Shown: one piece after another, positions 17,474 to 25,602 of the stretch
Layout of the letters: each line of letters begins with the position of its first letter
How positions within the stretch are numbered: the first letter of the stretch is position 1
Origin: Nocardia takedensis NBRC 100417
Lineage (GTDB): Bacteria; Actinomycetota; Actinomycetes; Mycobacteriales; Mycobacteriaceae
NCBI RefSeq assembly: GCF_000308695.1
Contig: NZ_BAGG01000115.1
Span: 124,001 to 188,000, forward strand
DNA: 64,000 nucleotides
Direction: 5' to 3'
The notes under the pieces: model-generated
Told to the model about the DNA's origin: nothing
Databases searched by the model: none
The model's input: the letters and a program-made list of their open reading frames with translations, nothing else
Program-made: the position numbers and the translations under genes

Positions 17474-18321
17474 GCCGCACCGTCCGCCGCGACCCCACCG
17501 GTCCCGGTCCGACCGAACAGCAGTTCCGACAGGTAGTCGTGCAGCGCGTGGAACTCCGGGGTGCGCGTCATCTCCGGCAGGCGCGGACGCGGCAGATCGA
17601 TGTCGACCAGTTCCAGCACCCGGCCCGGCCGCGGACTCATCACCGCCACCGTGTCGGACAGGAAGACGGCTTCGGCGATGCCGTGGGTGACCATCAACGT
17701 GGTCGCGGGCTTCTCCGTCCAGATCCGCAGCAACTCCAGATTCAGCCGCTGCCTGGTCATATCGTCCAGCGCGCCGAACGGTTCGTCCAGCAGCAGCACC
17801 GTCGGACGCACCACCAGGGCGCGGGCGATCGAGACACGCTGACGCATACCGCCGGACAACTGCGCCGGTTTGGCCTTCTCGAACCCCTCCAACCCGACCA
17901 GGCGGATCAACTCGTCGATACGGCCCGGTTCCGGTGCCATCCGGGCCACCTGCAATGGCAGCGCGATATTGGCGCGCACCGACCGCCACGGCAGCAGCGC
18001 GGCGTCCTGGAAGGCGATGCCGAGTTCGTGATGGCGGCGCAGTTCGGCGGGCGTCTCGCCGTTGACCAGGATGGTGCCCGCGCTGGGCTCCTCGAGACCG
18101 GCCAGGATGCGCAGTACCGTCGACTTGCCGCAGCCCGAGGGGCCGAGCAGCGAGAGGAACGTGCCCTTGGCGGTGTGCAGATCCACCGAATCCAAGGCGT
18201 GCACGGTGCGCCGGCCCGCCCGGAACGATTTGGTCAACCCGCGGATGTGCAGGCCGGTACCGCCCGCGGCCGGATCGGGCCCGCCGCGCTCTTCCCCGCC
18301 GACCTCGGTCTCGGTACTCAT
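17470..18321 (-). CDS. ABC importer ATPase
   Basis: Powers import through the two permeases downstream. Walker A is GPSGCGKST, the signature motif LSGGMRQR, Walker B VLLLDEPFGALD and the switch His in VTHGIAEAVF, all in the order of TauB/SsuB-type ATPases. 283 residues from the ATG at 18321. In-frame starts at 18333 and 18351 are possible but add only a few residues. It heads the transport genes, 84 bases after the TetR gene on the same strand. Confidence 0.93.
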   Translation of the reverse strand: MSTETEVGGEERGGPDPAAGGTGLHIRGLTKSFRAGRRTVHALDSVDLHTAKGTFLSLLGPSGCGKSTVLRILAGLEEPSAGTILVNGETPAELRRHHELGIAFQDAALLPWRSVRANIALPLQVARMAPEPGRIDELIRLVGLEGFEKAKPAQLSGGMRQRVSIARALVVRPTVLLLDEPFGALDDMTRQRLNLELLRIWTEKPATTLMVTHGIAEAVFLSDTVAVMSPRPGRVLELVDIDLPRPRLPEMTRTPEFHALHDYLSELLFGRTGTGGVAADGAA

Positions 18322-18405
18322 GTCGGCCACCATAGAAGCGCTCGATTGCACCGGTATTGCCCGCGCGCGGCCCCAGGTTGCGTCGCCGTTACGGCTGCGC
18401 GGCGC

Positions 18406-19059
18406 TCAGTGACGGTCGAAGCCGGAGATCACGAAATTCGAGACCTCGGCGGTGATTTCGTCCAACGTCAGCGACGGACGTTTGCCCGCGGACCCGCCCA
18501 GTTCCTGGGCCAGCGAATTCACCGCACCGATCACCGCCAGCGCGAACAGGTCGAAACGGCGGGGCGCGGTCTCGCCGCGCGCCACCGCGCGCTCGGCCTC
18601 ACCGACCAGCAGCGAGGCGACCAACCGGCGCTGACGACAACGCCACTGCTCGACGGATTCGCTGACCCCGACCACCTCGACGTAGTGCACCCGCGCGGTG
18701 CGCACATCACGGCAGGTGACCGATAGGTACGCGCGGAAAGCGCCCTTGACCCGCACCGGCAGCGGTTCGTTGTCCACCGCGCGCAACGCCGCCACCGCCG
18801 CGTCCATCGCCCGACTGGTCGTCCGGTCGACCACCGCGATCAACAAGGCTTCGCGACTGCCCACATCCTCGTAGAAACTGCGGGTCGACACGTTCGCCAG
18901 CGCGCACAACCGCTCGATCGACGTGGCCGCGTACCCCTGGGTCCCGTACAGCTCCAAGGCGGCGTCGATCAGCCGAATCCGCCGCTGGGCCACCCGTTGC
19001 TCCCGGGTCAGACCGCCGTAACTGCGCCCCTCGCCGGGGTCGTCCACGCGCCGCACCAC
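18406..19059 (-). CDS. TetR family regulator, likely of the ABC importer
   Basis: A 217-residue repressor-type protein. The N-terminal helix-turn-helix is ALELYGTQGYAATSIERLCALANVSTRSFYEDV (read in pieces, residues about 33-65), followed by an all-helical ligand domain with RTARVHYVEVVGVSES and FALAVIGAVNSLAQEL. These two segments recur in the TetR protein at 48622, so the two are paralogues. It lies immediately upstream of and co-directional with the ATPase gene, suggesting it controls the importer and itself. Ligand unknown. Confidence 0.88.
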   Translation of the reverse strand: MVRRVDDPGEGRSYGGLTREQRVAQRRIRLIDAALELYGTQGYAATSIERLCALANVSTRSFYEDVGSREALLIAVVDRTTSRAMDAAVAALRAVDNEPLPVRVKGAFRAYLSVTCRDVRTARVHYVEVVGVSESVEQWRCRQRRLVASLLVGEAERAVARGETAPRRFDLFALAVIGAVNSLAQELGGSAGKRPSLTLDEITAEVSNFVISGFDRH

Positions 19060-19286
19060 ACCCCGAGTTTACCGTCTTGTTCCCGAATCGAGGCCGTGCC
19101 CCGCATTTCCCCCGGTCCGCACCGCAAGGGCGACAACATATCTCACCGGCGAACGGCCGGTATGCGCGCCCGTGTGCCGGTCCGGCGTCGATCTGCGCGG
19201 ATCGAGAGGTATGGGCCGCGCCGGTCGGCAAGGATGGGTCGGGACAGCGACGAGCGCGGCAGCGGCGGCGTTCCGAGAGGAGGACC

Positions 19287-20441
19287 GTGACCGACTCCAC
19301 GGTGCTGCGCGGACGCGTCATCAGCGCCGCGCACCTCCTCGATGACGGCATCGTCACGGTCAGGGGCGAGCGGATCGAGGAAGTGCTGCCTTTCGACGTG
19401 TGGCGGGCCAGGCATCCGCGGGTGGCCGAGCCGCAGTACCGGGGCCTCCTGCTGCCGGGCCTGGTCGACATCCACGTGCACGGCGGGGGTGGGTACCGGT
19501 TCGACACCGAATCGCCCGCCGAGGCCGAGGCGGCCGCCAGGTTCCATCACGCGCGCGGGACGACCACGGTGCTCGCGAGCCTGGTCACGGGCTCGGCGGC
19601 GACCATGCTCGCGCAGGTGACCGCGCTGCGGAAGGTCGCGGCGGCGGGGTTCGTGGCCGGAATCCACGCCGAGGGACCGTTCCTGTCACCGGCCCGGCAC
19701 GGCGCGCAGGACCCTCGTCACCTGCGCGAACCCGATCTCGACCTGGTCGACCGGATGATCGCGGCGGCGGAGGGACACCTGCGGGTGGTGACGCTGGCCC
19801 CCGAACTGCCCGGTTATCGCGAGGCCGCGCGGCGACTGCGGGAGGCGGGCGTCGTCGTGGCGCTCGGTCACAGTGACGCCGACTACGCGGTCTTCCGTGC
19901 CGCGCTGCCCCCGGACGGTGACGCCACGCTGGTCACCCACCTGGCCAACGCGATGCCCCCGCTGCATCACCGCGCCCCCGGCCCGGTGGCCGCCGCCTTG
20001 CACGCGGCCGCCACGACCTCGGCGGTGGTCGAGGTGATCGGGGACGGCGTGCACATCGATCCCGGTTTCGCCGCGCTGGCGTTCGCGGCGGCGCCGGAGC
20101 GGGTCGCGCTGGTCACCGACGCGATCCAGGCGGCCGGGATGCCGGACGGTCGCTACCGGCTCGGCGAACGGGAGATCGCGGTCCGCGCGGGCGTCGCGGG
20201 ACTGCCCGACGGCTGTCTGGCGGGCAGTACCGCTACGCTGCTGGAATGTCTGCGATGGGCGGTGCGCGGAGCGGGGCTGCCGTTGCGCGCGGCCGTGCTC
20301 GCGGCGACCTCGGTTCCCGCGCGTGCCGCGGGCCTGCGCGAGGTCGGCGATCTGCGGGCCGACCGGCTCGCCGATCTGGTAATACTCGATGACGATCTAG
20401 AGCTACACGGGGTACTCAGACATGGACAGTGGTTGACGTGA
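19287..20441 (+). CDS. nagA: N-acetylglucosamine-6-phosphate deacetylase
   Basis: Deacetylates GlcNAc-6-phosphate to glucosamine-6-phosphate in cell-wall sugar recycling. The 384-residue amidohydrolase shows VDIHVHGGGGYRFD (metal motif HxHG), AGIHAEGPFLSPARHGAQ with the catalytic Glu, VALGHSDADY, THLANAMPPLHHRAPG and ALVTDAIQAAG with the catalytic Asp. Start GTG at 19287 after GAGAGGAGG; the longer open frame upstream lacks a ribosome site. It overlaps the kinase gene by four bases. Confidence 0.92.
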   Translation: MTDSTVLRGRVISAAHLLDDGIVTVRGERIEEVLPFDVWRARHPRVAEPQYRGLLLPGLVDIHVHGGGGYRFDTESPAEAEAAARFHHARGTTTVLASLVTGSAATMLAQVTALRKVAAAGFVAGIHAEGPFLSPARHGAQDPRHLREPDLDLVDRMIAAAEGHLRVVTLAPELPGYREAARRLREAGVVVALGHSDADYAVFRAALPPDGDATLVTHLANAMPPLHHRAPGPVAAALHAAATTSAVVEVIGDGVHIDPGFAALAFAAAPERVALVTDAIQAAGMPDGRYRLGEREIAVRAGVAGLPDGCLAGSTATLLECLRWAVRGAGLPLRAAVLAATSVPARAAGLREVGDLRADRLADLVILDDDLELHGVLRHGQWLT

Positions 20442-21391
20442 TCCTCACCGTGACCATGAACCCGGCCTACGACATGACCTATCGGGTCGAGCGGTTCGAG
20501 CGCGGGCAGGCCCACCGGGTCCGCTCGGTGGAACAGCGCATCGGCGGCAAAGGCATCAATGTCACCCGCGTGCTGAACCAGCTGGGTAAGTACGCGCGCG
20601 CGACCGGTTTCTCCGATCACGCCTTCGCCGCGGCCGCCGAACTCGAACTCCCGGTGGATTTCGTGCACGCGTTGCCGTGGGTTCGGCGCACGGTGGTGAT
20701 CAGCGAATCCGAGGACGGCACCGCGACCGCGTTGCTGGAACCGGGCGCGCGGGTCTCCAATCCCCATGCCGCCCAACAGTTGCGGACCCGGGTCAGCGGT
20801 CTGCTGCCCGATATCAACGGCCTGGTGATCGCCGGCTCGCTGCCCGGCGGCGTCGATCCGGCGCTGCCCGCCGAGATCGCCCGCCTCGCGGTGGAGCACG
20901 GGGTGTCCACGCTGTGCGACATCGACGGCGAGGCGCTGCGGTTGACGGCGCAGGTGCCGGGCGTGGTGCTCATGCTCAACCGCGAGGAATTGCGCAGGTT
21001 GACCGGGCAGCAACCCTGTGACGCGCAGGAGGTCGTAGCCGCGGTGTGGCCGCTGATCGAGAACGGGACGAGGGCGGTGATCGCCAACCGGTGCGTGGAG
21101 GGCATGGTCGCGGTCACCGCGTCGGGCGCGTGGTCGGCGCTGCTGAACGAATCGGTCGCCGGAAATCCCACGGGGGCCGATGATTCCGCGGCGGCGGCGG
21201 TGATCGCGGCGCTGTCGGAGAAGTCCGCGCCGGACTGGCCCGCCATCCTGTCCGACGCCGTCGCCACCGCCGCCGCGGCCGTGGTGATCCCGGTGGCGGG
21301 CGAGATCGACCGCTGCCTGCGCACGCGGGTCGCGCCCAATGTCGTGGTGGAGAAATTGGCGCTGCCGCAACCGAGTTCGGGGGAGGACTGA
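20438..21391 (+). CDS. PfkB-family hexose (1-phosphofructokinase-like) kinase
   Basis: A 317-residue ribokinase-fold sugar kinase resembling FruK/LacC. It starts ILTVTMNPAYDMTYRV and has the IGGKGINVTRVL substrate loop and the C-terminal catalytic region NPTGADDSAAAAV. In most relatives this is GAGD; here the second Gly is Asp, while the catalytic Asp is kept. The GTG at 20438 overlaps the nagA stop (GTGA) and gives the family N-terminus; a GTG nine bases earlier is also possible. Linkage to nagA suggests an amino-sugar or its phosphate as substrate, which is inference. Confidence 0.85.
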   Translation: MILTVTMNPAYDMTYRVERFERGQAHRVRSVEQRIGGKGINVTRVLNQLGKYARATGFSDHAFAAAAELELPVDFVHALPWVRRTVVISESEDGTATALLEPGARVSNPHAAQQLRTRVSGLLPDINGLVIAGSLPGGVDPALPAEIARLAVEHGVSTLCDIDGEALRLTAQVPGVVLMLNREELRRLTGQQPCDAQEVVAAVWPLIENGTRAVIANRCVEGMVAVTASGAWSALLNESVAGNPTGADDSAAAAVIAALSEKSAPDWPAILSDAVATAAAAVVIPVAGEIDRCLRTRVAPNVVVEKLALPQPSSGED

Positions 21392-21394
21392 GGC

Positions 21395-21694
21395 TCAGTC
21401 CTCGCCCGCGGCGGGCCGGTCCGGCCAGGCGTGCGCGGCCAGTCGGTCGCGTACCCGCGCCACGTCGGCCTCCGAGGGCATCTCGTTGGTGACCTTGGTG
21501 ATCATCACCTGGATGTCGACCCGTTCGTGCGGCAGGACGCCCAACCGCGCGAGTTCGGCGGCGAGGTCGCGCACCTCCTCGTCGGAGAGTCTGCGTCGCA
21601 ACAGCGCCAGCAGCGGAACGTAGTCGGCCTCCGGCACTCCGTCGGGGTAGCCGGCGCGCAGCCATTCGATGATCGCGGTCAGGAACGACGGCAT
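21395..21694 (-). CDS. DUF3349 protein, shorter copy
   Basis: A 99-residue protein of the DUF3349 family, known structurally from M. tuberculosis (Rv0543c, as I recall) but with no assigned function. It shares IEWLRAGYPDGVPEADYVPLLALLRRRLSDEEV with the longer copy just upstream. The pairs of acidic and arginine residues in helices suggest a small helical protein. It converges with the kinase gene, three bases apart, and lies 11 bases downstream of its paralogue in an operon led by the phosphate transporter. Confidence 0.8.
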   Translation of the reverse strand: MPSFLTAIIEWLRAGYPDGVPEADYVPLLALLRRRLSDEEVRDLAAELARLGVLPHERVDIQVMITKVTNEMPSEADVARVRDRLAAHAWPDRPAAGED

Positions 21695-21705
21695 CGCGTC
21701 CCCGC

Positions 21706-22155
21706 TCAGTCCGGGTCGACGGGTGGATCGGCCAACGGCCAACCTCCCGCCGCCAGATGCGAGGCGACCCGGGCGACATCCCCCGCCGCGGGTTGTTCCA
21801 GGGCCACCCGGGCGATCGCGGCCTCGATCTCCTCCTGCCCGATCGCGGAGTCCGGGTTGTCCTCCACGAGTTCCTCGGCGATCGCCGCGACCTCGAAATC
21901 GGTCAGGTGCCGGTGCAGGACGGCGAACAGCGCGACGTAGTCGGTGCTGGGCACGCCTTGCGGATATCCGGCGCGCAACCAGGCCACGATCCGCTCGAGC
22001 AGGCTGCCGCGCGCGCCGATCGAATCGCCGGTCGGCGTCTGGTCGGCGGTCTCGAACAGCCCGGTCGACCCGCCGGAGTGGTCCGACGCGGCGGCCGTCA
22101 CGACGTGGTCGTCCATGCCGGAGGAGGTGCGGTCGGTCGCGAAAGGTTCGGTCAC
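21706..22155 (-). CDS. DUF3349 protein, longer copy
   Basis: A 149-residue paralogue of the neighbouring gene. A variable, probably disordered N-terminal 48 residues rich in Ser, Thr and Asp precede the DUF3349 core (IVAWLRAGYPQGVPSTDYVALFAVLHRHLTDFEV). GTG start at 22155. It is part of the pit-membrane protein-DUF3349-DUF3349 operon. Tandem duplication followed by N-terminal divergence is the simplest history. Confidence 0.78.
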   Translation of the reverse strand: MTEPFATDRTSSGMDDHVVTAAASDHSGGSTGLFETADQTPTGDSIGARGSLLERIVAWLRAGYPQGVPSTDYVALFAVLHRHLTDFEVAAIAEELVEDNPDSAIGQEEIEAAIARVALEQPAAGDVARVASHLAAGGWPLADPPVDPD

Positions 22156-22166
22156 GGGCGCGCCCT

Positions 22167-22448
22167 TCAGGATTCGCCGAACAGGTGGATGCCCAGGCGC
22201 GCGGACAGGAACGCCTTGGCCGTGTAGAGGATGCCGGTGATGATCGCGGCGAGCACGATCGCGAAACAGGCCAGCGCGCCCGCGAAGGCGACATTGTCGC
22301 GGCGCGCGGTGCCGTCCGGGTCGACGGTGTGGGTCGCCGACCACCAGCGCACGCCGACCGCGAACACGATCGGCAGGCCCGCGCCGAAGATCAGCGCCGC
22401 CAGGGTGACCTGCCACAGCGAGTGGAGATTCGTCACGAACGTGTGCAT
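22167..22448 (-). CDS. Small two-helix membrane protein (Rv0544c-like)
   Basis: A 93-residue protein with two hydrophobic segments (LWQVTLAALIFGAGLPIVFAVG and about residues 53-75) separated by a polar loop. No enzymatic motif is seen. It sits between the phosphate transporter and DUF3349 genes, the same order I recall for Rv0545c-Rv0544c-Rv0543c in M. tuberculosis, so it may be an accessory subunit. Function unknown. Confidence 0.75.
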   Translation of the reverse strand: MHTFVTNLHSLWQVTLAALIFGAGLPIVFAVGVRWWSATHTVDPDGTARRDNVAFAGALACFAIVLAAIITGILYTAKAFLSARLGIHLFGES

Positions 22449-22461
22449 GTGCGCTGCCTCC

Positions 22462-23877
22462 TCAGTGCTCGGTTCCGGACACGCCGTTCATCCGTCGGGT
22501 GGGGTCCCGGTCGCCGTCGGTCGCCCGGTCGGCGGGCAACGCGAGCGGATCGTGGATCAACTCGCCGTTCGCGGGACCACCGGCCGGAACCGACTCACCC
22601 GGAGTCTGCTCCCGCTCGACCGGCGCGTCCACCGCGACACTCGACACGGACACCGGTCGCGGCGGGTCGGCGACGGGAGCGGGCGCGGCCACCGCGCCGG
22701 GTCCGGGATCGGCCCGCACCGTGTCGTCACCCCCGGGCGTGTCGGCGGGCGGCCAGTCGTTGACGTTGGTCCGGTCGACCGGGTCGCGCCGCGACCGCGC
22801 GTACATCAGCGCGGCCAGCACGAGCAGGATCGCGAAGACCACCAGCACACCGGGCAGTCCGCCGATCAGGTGCGCCAGCGCCCAGCAGAGCGCGCCGACG
22901 AGGCCCGCCATCGGCAGGGTCAGCGTCCAGGCCACCGCCATCCGGCCCAGCACGGACCAGCGGACCTCGGCTCCCTTGCCGAGTCCGGTGCCGAGAATCG
23001 AACCCGTGGCGGTCTGCGTGGTCGACAGCGGCAGGCCGAAGTGGGCGGAGGTCAGGATGATCGCGGCGGAGGAGGATTCGGCGGCCAGACCCTGCGGGGA
23101 GTCGATCTCGACCAGCCCTTTGCCCAGGGTGCGGATGATCCGCCAGCCGCCCAGATAGGTACCCGCGGCGATGGCGACGGCGCAGGAGGCCATCACCCAC
23201 AGCGGCATCGGGTCGCTCGCGGTGAGCGTGCCGTGGGCGACCAGCGCCAGGAAGATCACGCCCATCGTCTTCTGGGCGTCGTTGGTGCCGTGGGCCAGCG
23301 ACACCAGCGAGGCCGACCCGATCTGCCCCCAGCGGAAGCCCTCGACGACCTTGTCCTGGTCGGAGTGGCGGGTGCTCCGGTAGACGCCCCAGGTGCCGAT
23401 GGCGGCGACGAGTGCGGCGATGATCGGCGCGAGCACGGCGGGCACCACGATCTTGGTCAGGACGCCGTCCTGGCCGGAGGCCCAGATCACCCCGTTCCAC
23501 CCGAGCGCGGCGACGGTCGCCCCGATCAGGCCGCCGAACAGCGCGTGCGAGGAACTCGACGGCAGGCCCAGCAGCCAGGTGAACAGATTCCACAGGATGC
23601 CGCCGACCAGTCCGGCGAACACGATGAGCAGCAGGTTCTGTCCGCTGACCTCGTTGAGTCGCACGATCCCTTTGGCGACGGTGGCGGCGACCGCGACCGA
23701 CAGGAACGCGCCGACCAGGTTCAGCACCGCCGAGAGGGCGACGGCGACGCGGGGACGCAGCGCTCCGGTGGCGATGGAGGTCGCCATGGCGTTGGCGGTG
23801 TCGTGGAAACCGTTGGTGAAATCGAACGCGAGTGCCGTGACGATCACGATCAGCAGAATCAGCAGTTCGGCGGTCAC
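22462..23877 (-). CDS. pit: Low-affinity inorganic phosphate transporter (PiT family)
   Basis: A membrane phosphate/cation symporter of 471 residues. The two PiT signatures are visible: FDFTNGFHDTANAMATSIATGAL near residue 18 and LAHGTNDAQKTMG near residue 200, with about ten hydrophobic segments. Beyond residue 370 comes a tail of about 100 residues rich in Pro, Ala and Asp that looks disordered and is longer than in relatives. The GTG at 23877 gives the family start. A TTG at 23892 is in frame, but the purine-rich GGAGGG lies only one or two bases from the GTG, so the exact start is uncertain. Confidence 0.9.
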   Translation of the reverse strand: MTAELLILLIVIVTALAFDFTNGFHDTANAMATSIATGALRPRVAVALSAVLNLVGAFLSVAVAATVAKGIVRLNEVSGQNLLLIVFAGLVGGILWNLFTWLLGLPSSSSHALFGGLIGATVAALGWNGVIWASGQDGVLTKIVVPAVLAPIIAALVAAIGTWGVYRSTRHSDQDKVVEGFRWGQIGSASLVSLAHGTNDAQKTMGVIFLALVAHGTLTASDPMPLWVMASCAVAIAAGTYLGGWRIIRTLGKGLVEIDSPQGLAAESSSAAIILTSAHFGLPLSTTQTATGSILGTGLGKGAEVRWSVLGRMAVAWTLTLPMAGLVGALCWALAHLIGGLPGVLVVFAILLVLAALMYARSRRDPVDRTNVNDWPPADTPGGDDTVRADPGPGAVAAPAPVADPPRPVSVSSVAVDAPVEREQTPGESVPAGGPANGELIHDPLALPADRATDGDRDPTRRMNGVSGTEH

Positions 23878-23969
23878 CCCTCCAGTGTGCAAGACCGGTC
23901 AGTCGGGTTACTACACCGCTACCGGCGGATGGAACCATTTCGCAACCGAGTACGGTGTTCTGCCCGCCC

Positions 23970-25508
23970 TCAGGGCAACAGCGCGCGCACGGAATCGATG
24001 GTGTCGGCCTCGGCCGGCGTCTTGTCCGGCCGGTAGCGCACCACCCGCGCGAACCGCAGCGCCACCCCGCCCGGATAGCGCGGACTGACCTGCACGCCGT
24101 CCAAGGCGATCTCCACCACCAATTCCGGCCACAGGAACACGGTGTACTCGTCGCGGGAGCGTTCGTGCCGCGGGAACTCGGCGGTCTGCCACTGCAACAG
24201 CGCGTCGGTCAGGCCCTTGAACGTCTTGCCGACCATCACCGGTTCGCCCGTCTCCGGATCGCGCGCCCCGAGGTGCAGATTCGACAGGTAGCCGGTGCGT
24301 CGCCCGTAACCCCACTCCGCGCCGAGCACCACCAGATCCAGGGTGTGGATGGGTTTGATCTTCTGCCAGGCGCGACCGCGACGACCCGCCGCGTACGGCG
24401 CTTCCAGCGATTTGACCATCACGCCTTCGTGCCCCGCCGCCAGCGCGCCGTCCACGTACTCGGCGGCGGCCTCGGCATCCGGCCTGGTCAACGCGGGGAT
24501 GCTGTGCGGGCCCGCCACTTTCGCCAGCGCGGCGCGACGCTCGCGCAGCGGTTCGTCGAGCAGATCGCGGCCGTCCAGGTGCAGGCAGTCGAAGAAGTAC
24601 GGGTGCAGCAGCAGTTCCCTGGTGGGGTTGACCCCCGGCGCGAGCAGGGCGGGGTCGAACACCGAGAACCGGCTCATCGTCTCCTGGAACGGGCGGGGTC
24701 GGCCGTCGTCGGTCAGCGCGAGCGTCTCCCCGTCCAGCACGACACTGGTGCAGTCCAGGCCGCGGACCAACTCGACCAGTTCGGGAACACCGGAGGTGAT
24801 CTCGCGCAGGGTCCGGGTGAACACCCGCACCTCCTCCCCGTCGCGGTGGACCTGGATGCGCGCGCCGTCCATCTTGATCTCGAGGCTGAACTCGCCGTCG
24901 AATTCGGCCATCGCCTCGTCCAGACTCGCGCCCGGCGAGGCCAGCATGGGCCGGATCGGCCTGCCCACCTCGAGCCGGAACTCGGCCAGCGCCCGCTCGC
25001 CGCCCGCGCGGGCGGCCACGGCGGTGCGCGGCAGTTGCCCGCAGAGCATGTAGGCGCGGCGCACCGCGTCCACCGGCACATCGGCCGAGCGGGCGACGGC
25101 CTCGCTGACCAGCGCGGTCAACGCGCCCTGGCGCAGTTCGCCGGACAGCAACCGCAGCAGGAACGCCTGCTCCGGCGCGCTCGCCGCGCCCCACAGGTCG
25201 CCCAACAGTTGCTTGCGCCGGGCCGCGGAACCGGCGCCCGCCGTCCCGGCCAGCGCGGTGAACGCCGACTGCACCGCCTCGACGGTGAGCGCGGGTTCGG
25301 GCGCGGGGTCGATCGCCAGGCCCGACAGGGTGCGCCACCCCGTGCCCAGGCGGCCCTGGGTGAGTTCGCCCGACACCCACGCGACCACCGGTTCCAGCTC
25401 GGCGGGGTCGGCGGCGTCCAACAGCGCGGCTATGGCGGCGATCTTCGTCTTCCGGGACCGGGTCGCGCGAACGGTCTCCGAAGTCTGCACGACATCCGAG
25501 AACAGCAC
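23970..25508 (-). CDS. ligB: ATP-dependent DNA ligase LigB
   Basis: Seals DNA nicks using ATP, a non-essential ligase in mycobacteria. 512 residues, close to the roughly 507 of M. tuberculosis LigB. The N-terminal DNA-binding domain is followed by the nucleotidyl lysine motif EIKMDGARIQVHRDG near residue 210. Further motifs are FDCLHLDGRDLL, EGVMVKSLEAPY and WQKIKPIHTLDLVV (motif V), and there is a C-terminal OB fold. It diverges from ramB, with about 95 bases between start codons. Confidence 0.95.
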   Translation of the reverse strand: MLFSDVVQTSETVRATRSRKTKIAAIAALLDAADPAELEPVVAWVSGELTQGRLGTGWRTLSGLAIDPAPEPALTVEAVQSAFTALAGTAGAGSAARRKQLLGDLWGAASAPEQAFLLRLLSGELRQGALTALVSEAVARSADVPVDAVRRAYMLCGQLPRTAVAARAGGERALAEFRLEVGRPIRPMLASPGASLDEAMAEFDGEFSLEIKMDGARIQVHRDGEEVRVFTRTLREITSGVPELVELVRGLDCTSVVLDGETLALTDDGRPRPFQETMSRFSVFDPALLAPGVNPTRELLLHPYFFDCLHLDGRDLLDEPLRERRAALAKVAGPHSIPALTRPDAEAAAEYVDGALAAGHEGVMVKSLEAPYAAGRRGRAWQKIKPIHTLDLVVLGAEWGYGRRTGYLSNLHLGARDPETGEPVMVGKTFKGLTDALLQWQTAEFPRHERSRDEYTVFLWPELVVEIALDGVQVSPRYPGGVALRFARVVRYRPDKTPAEADTIDSVRALLP

Positions 25509-25566
25509 CTGACGACCGTAACCCGTCGCTGTGACAAATCGCTCAGGACAACTGCTAATTCTTTAC

Positions 25567-25602
25567 TTGGCAAGTCTGCGAAGACGCCCATAATCTGGAC
25601 AT
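25567..25602 (+). promoter_or_regulatory. ramB promoter, leaderless, with RamB-like half-sites
   Basis: TTGGCA (25567-25572) and TAATCT (25591-25596) are 18 bases apart and end six bases before the ATG at 25603, so the transcript is probably leaderless. Two degenerate half-sites, TTGGCAAGT (25567) and CTGCGAAGA (25576), repeat at the same 9-base spacing as the boxes upstream of aceA, and the first contains the -35. This predicts autorepression by blocking polymerase. Confidence 0.5.
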
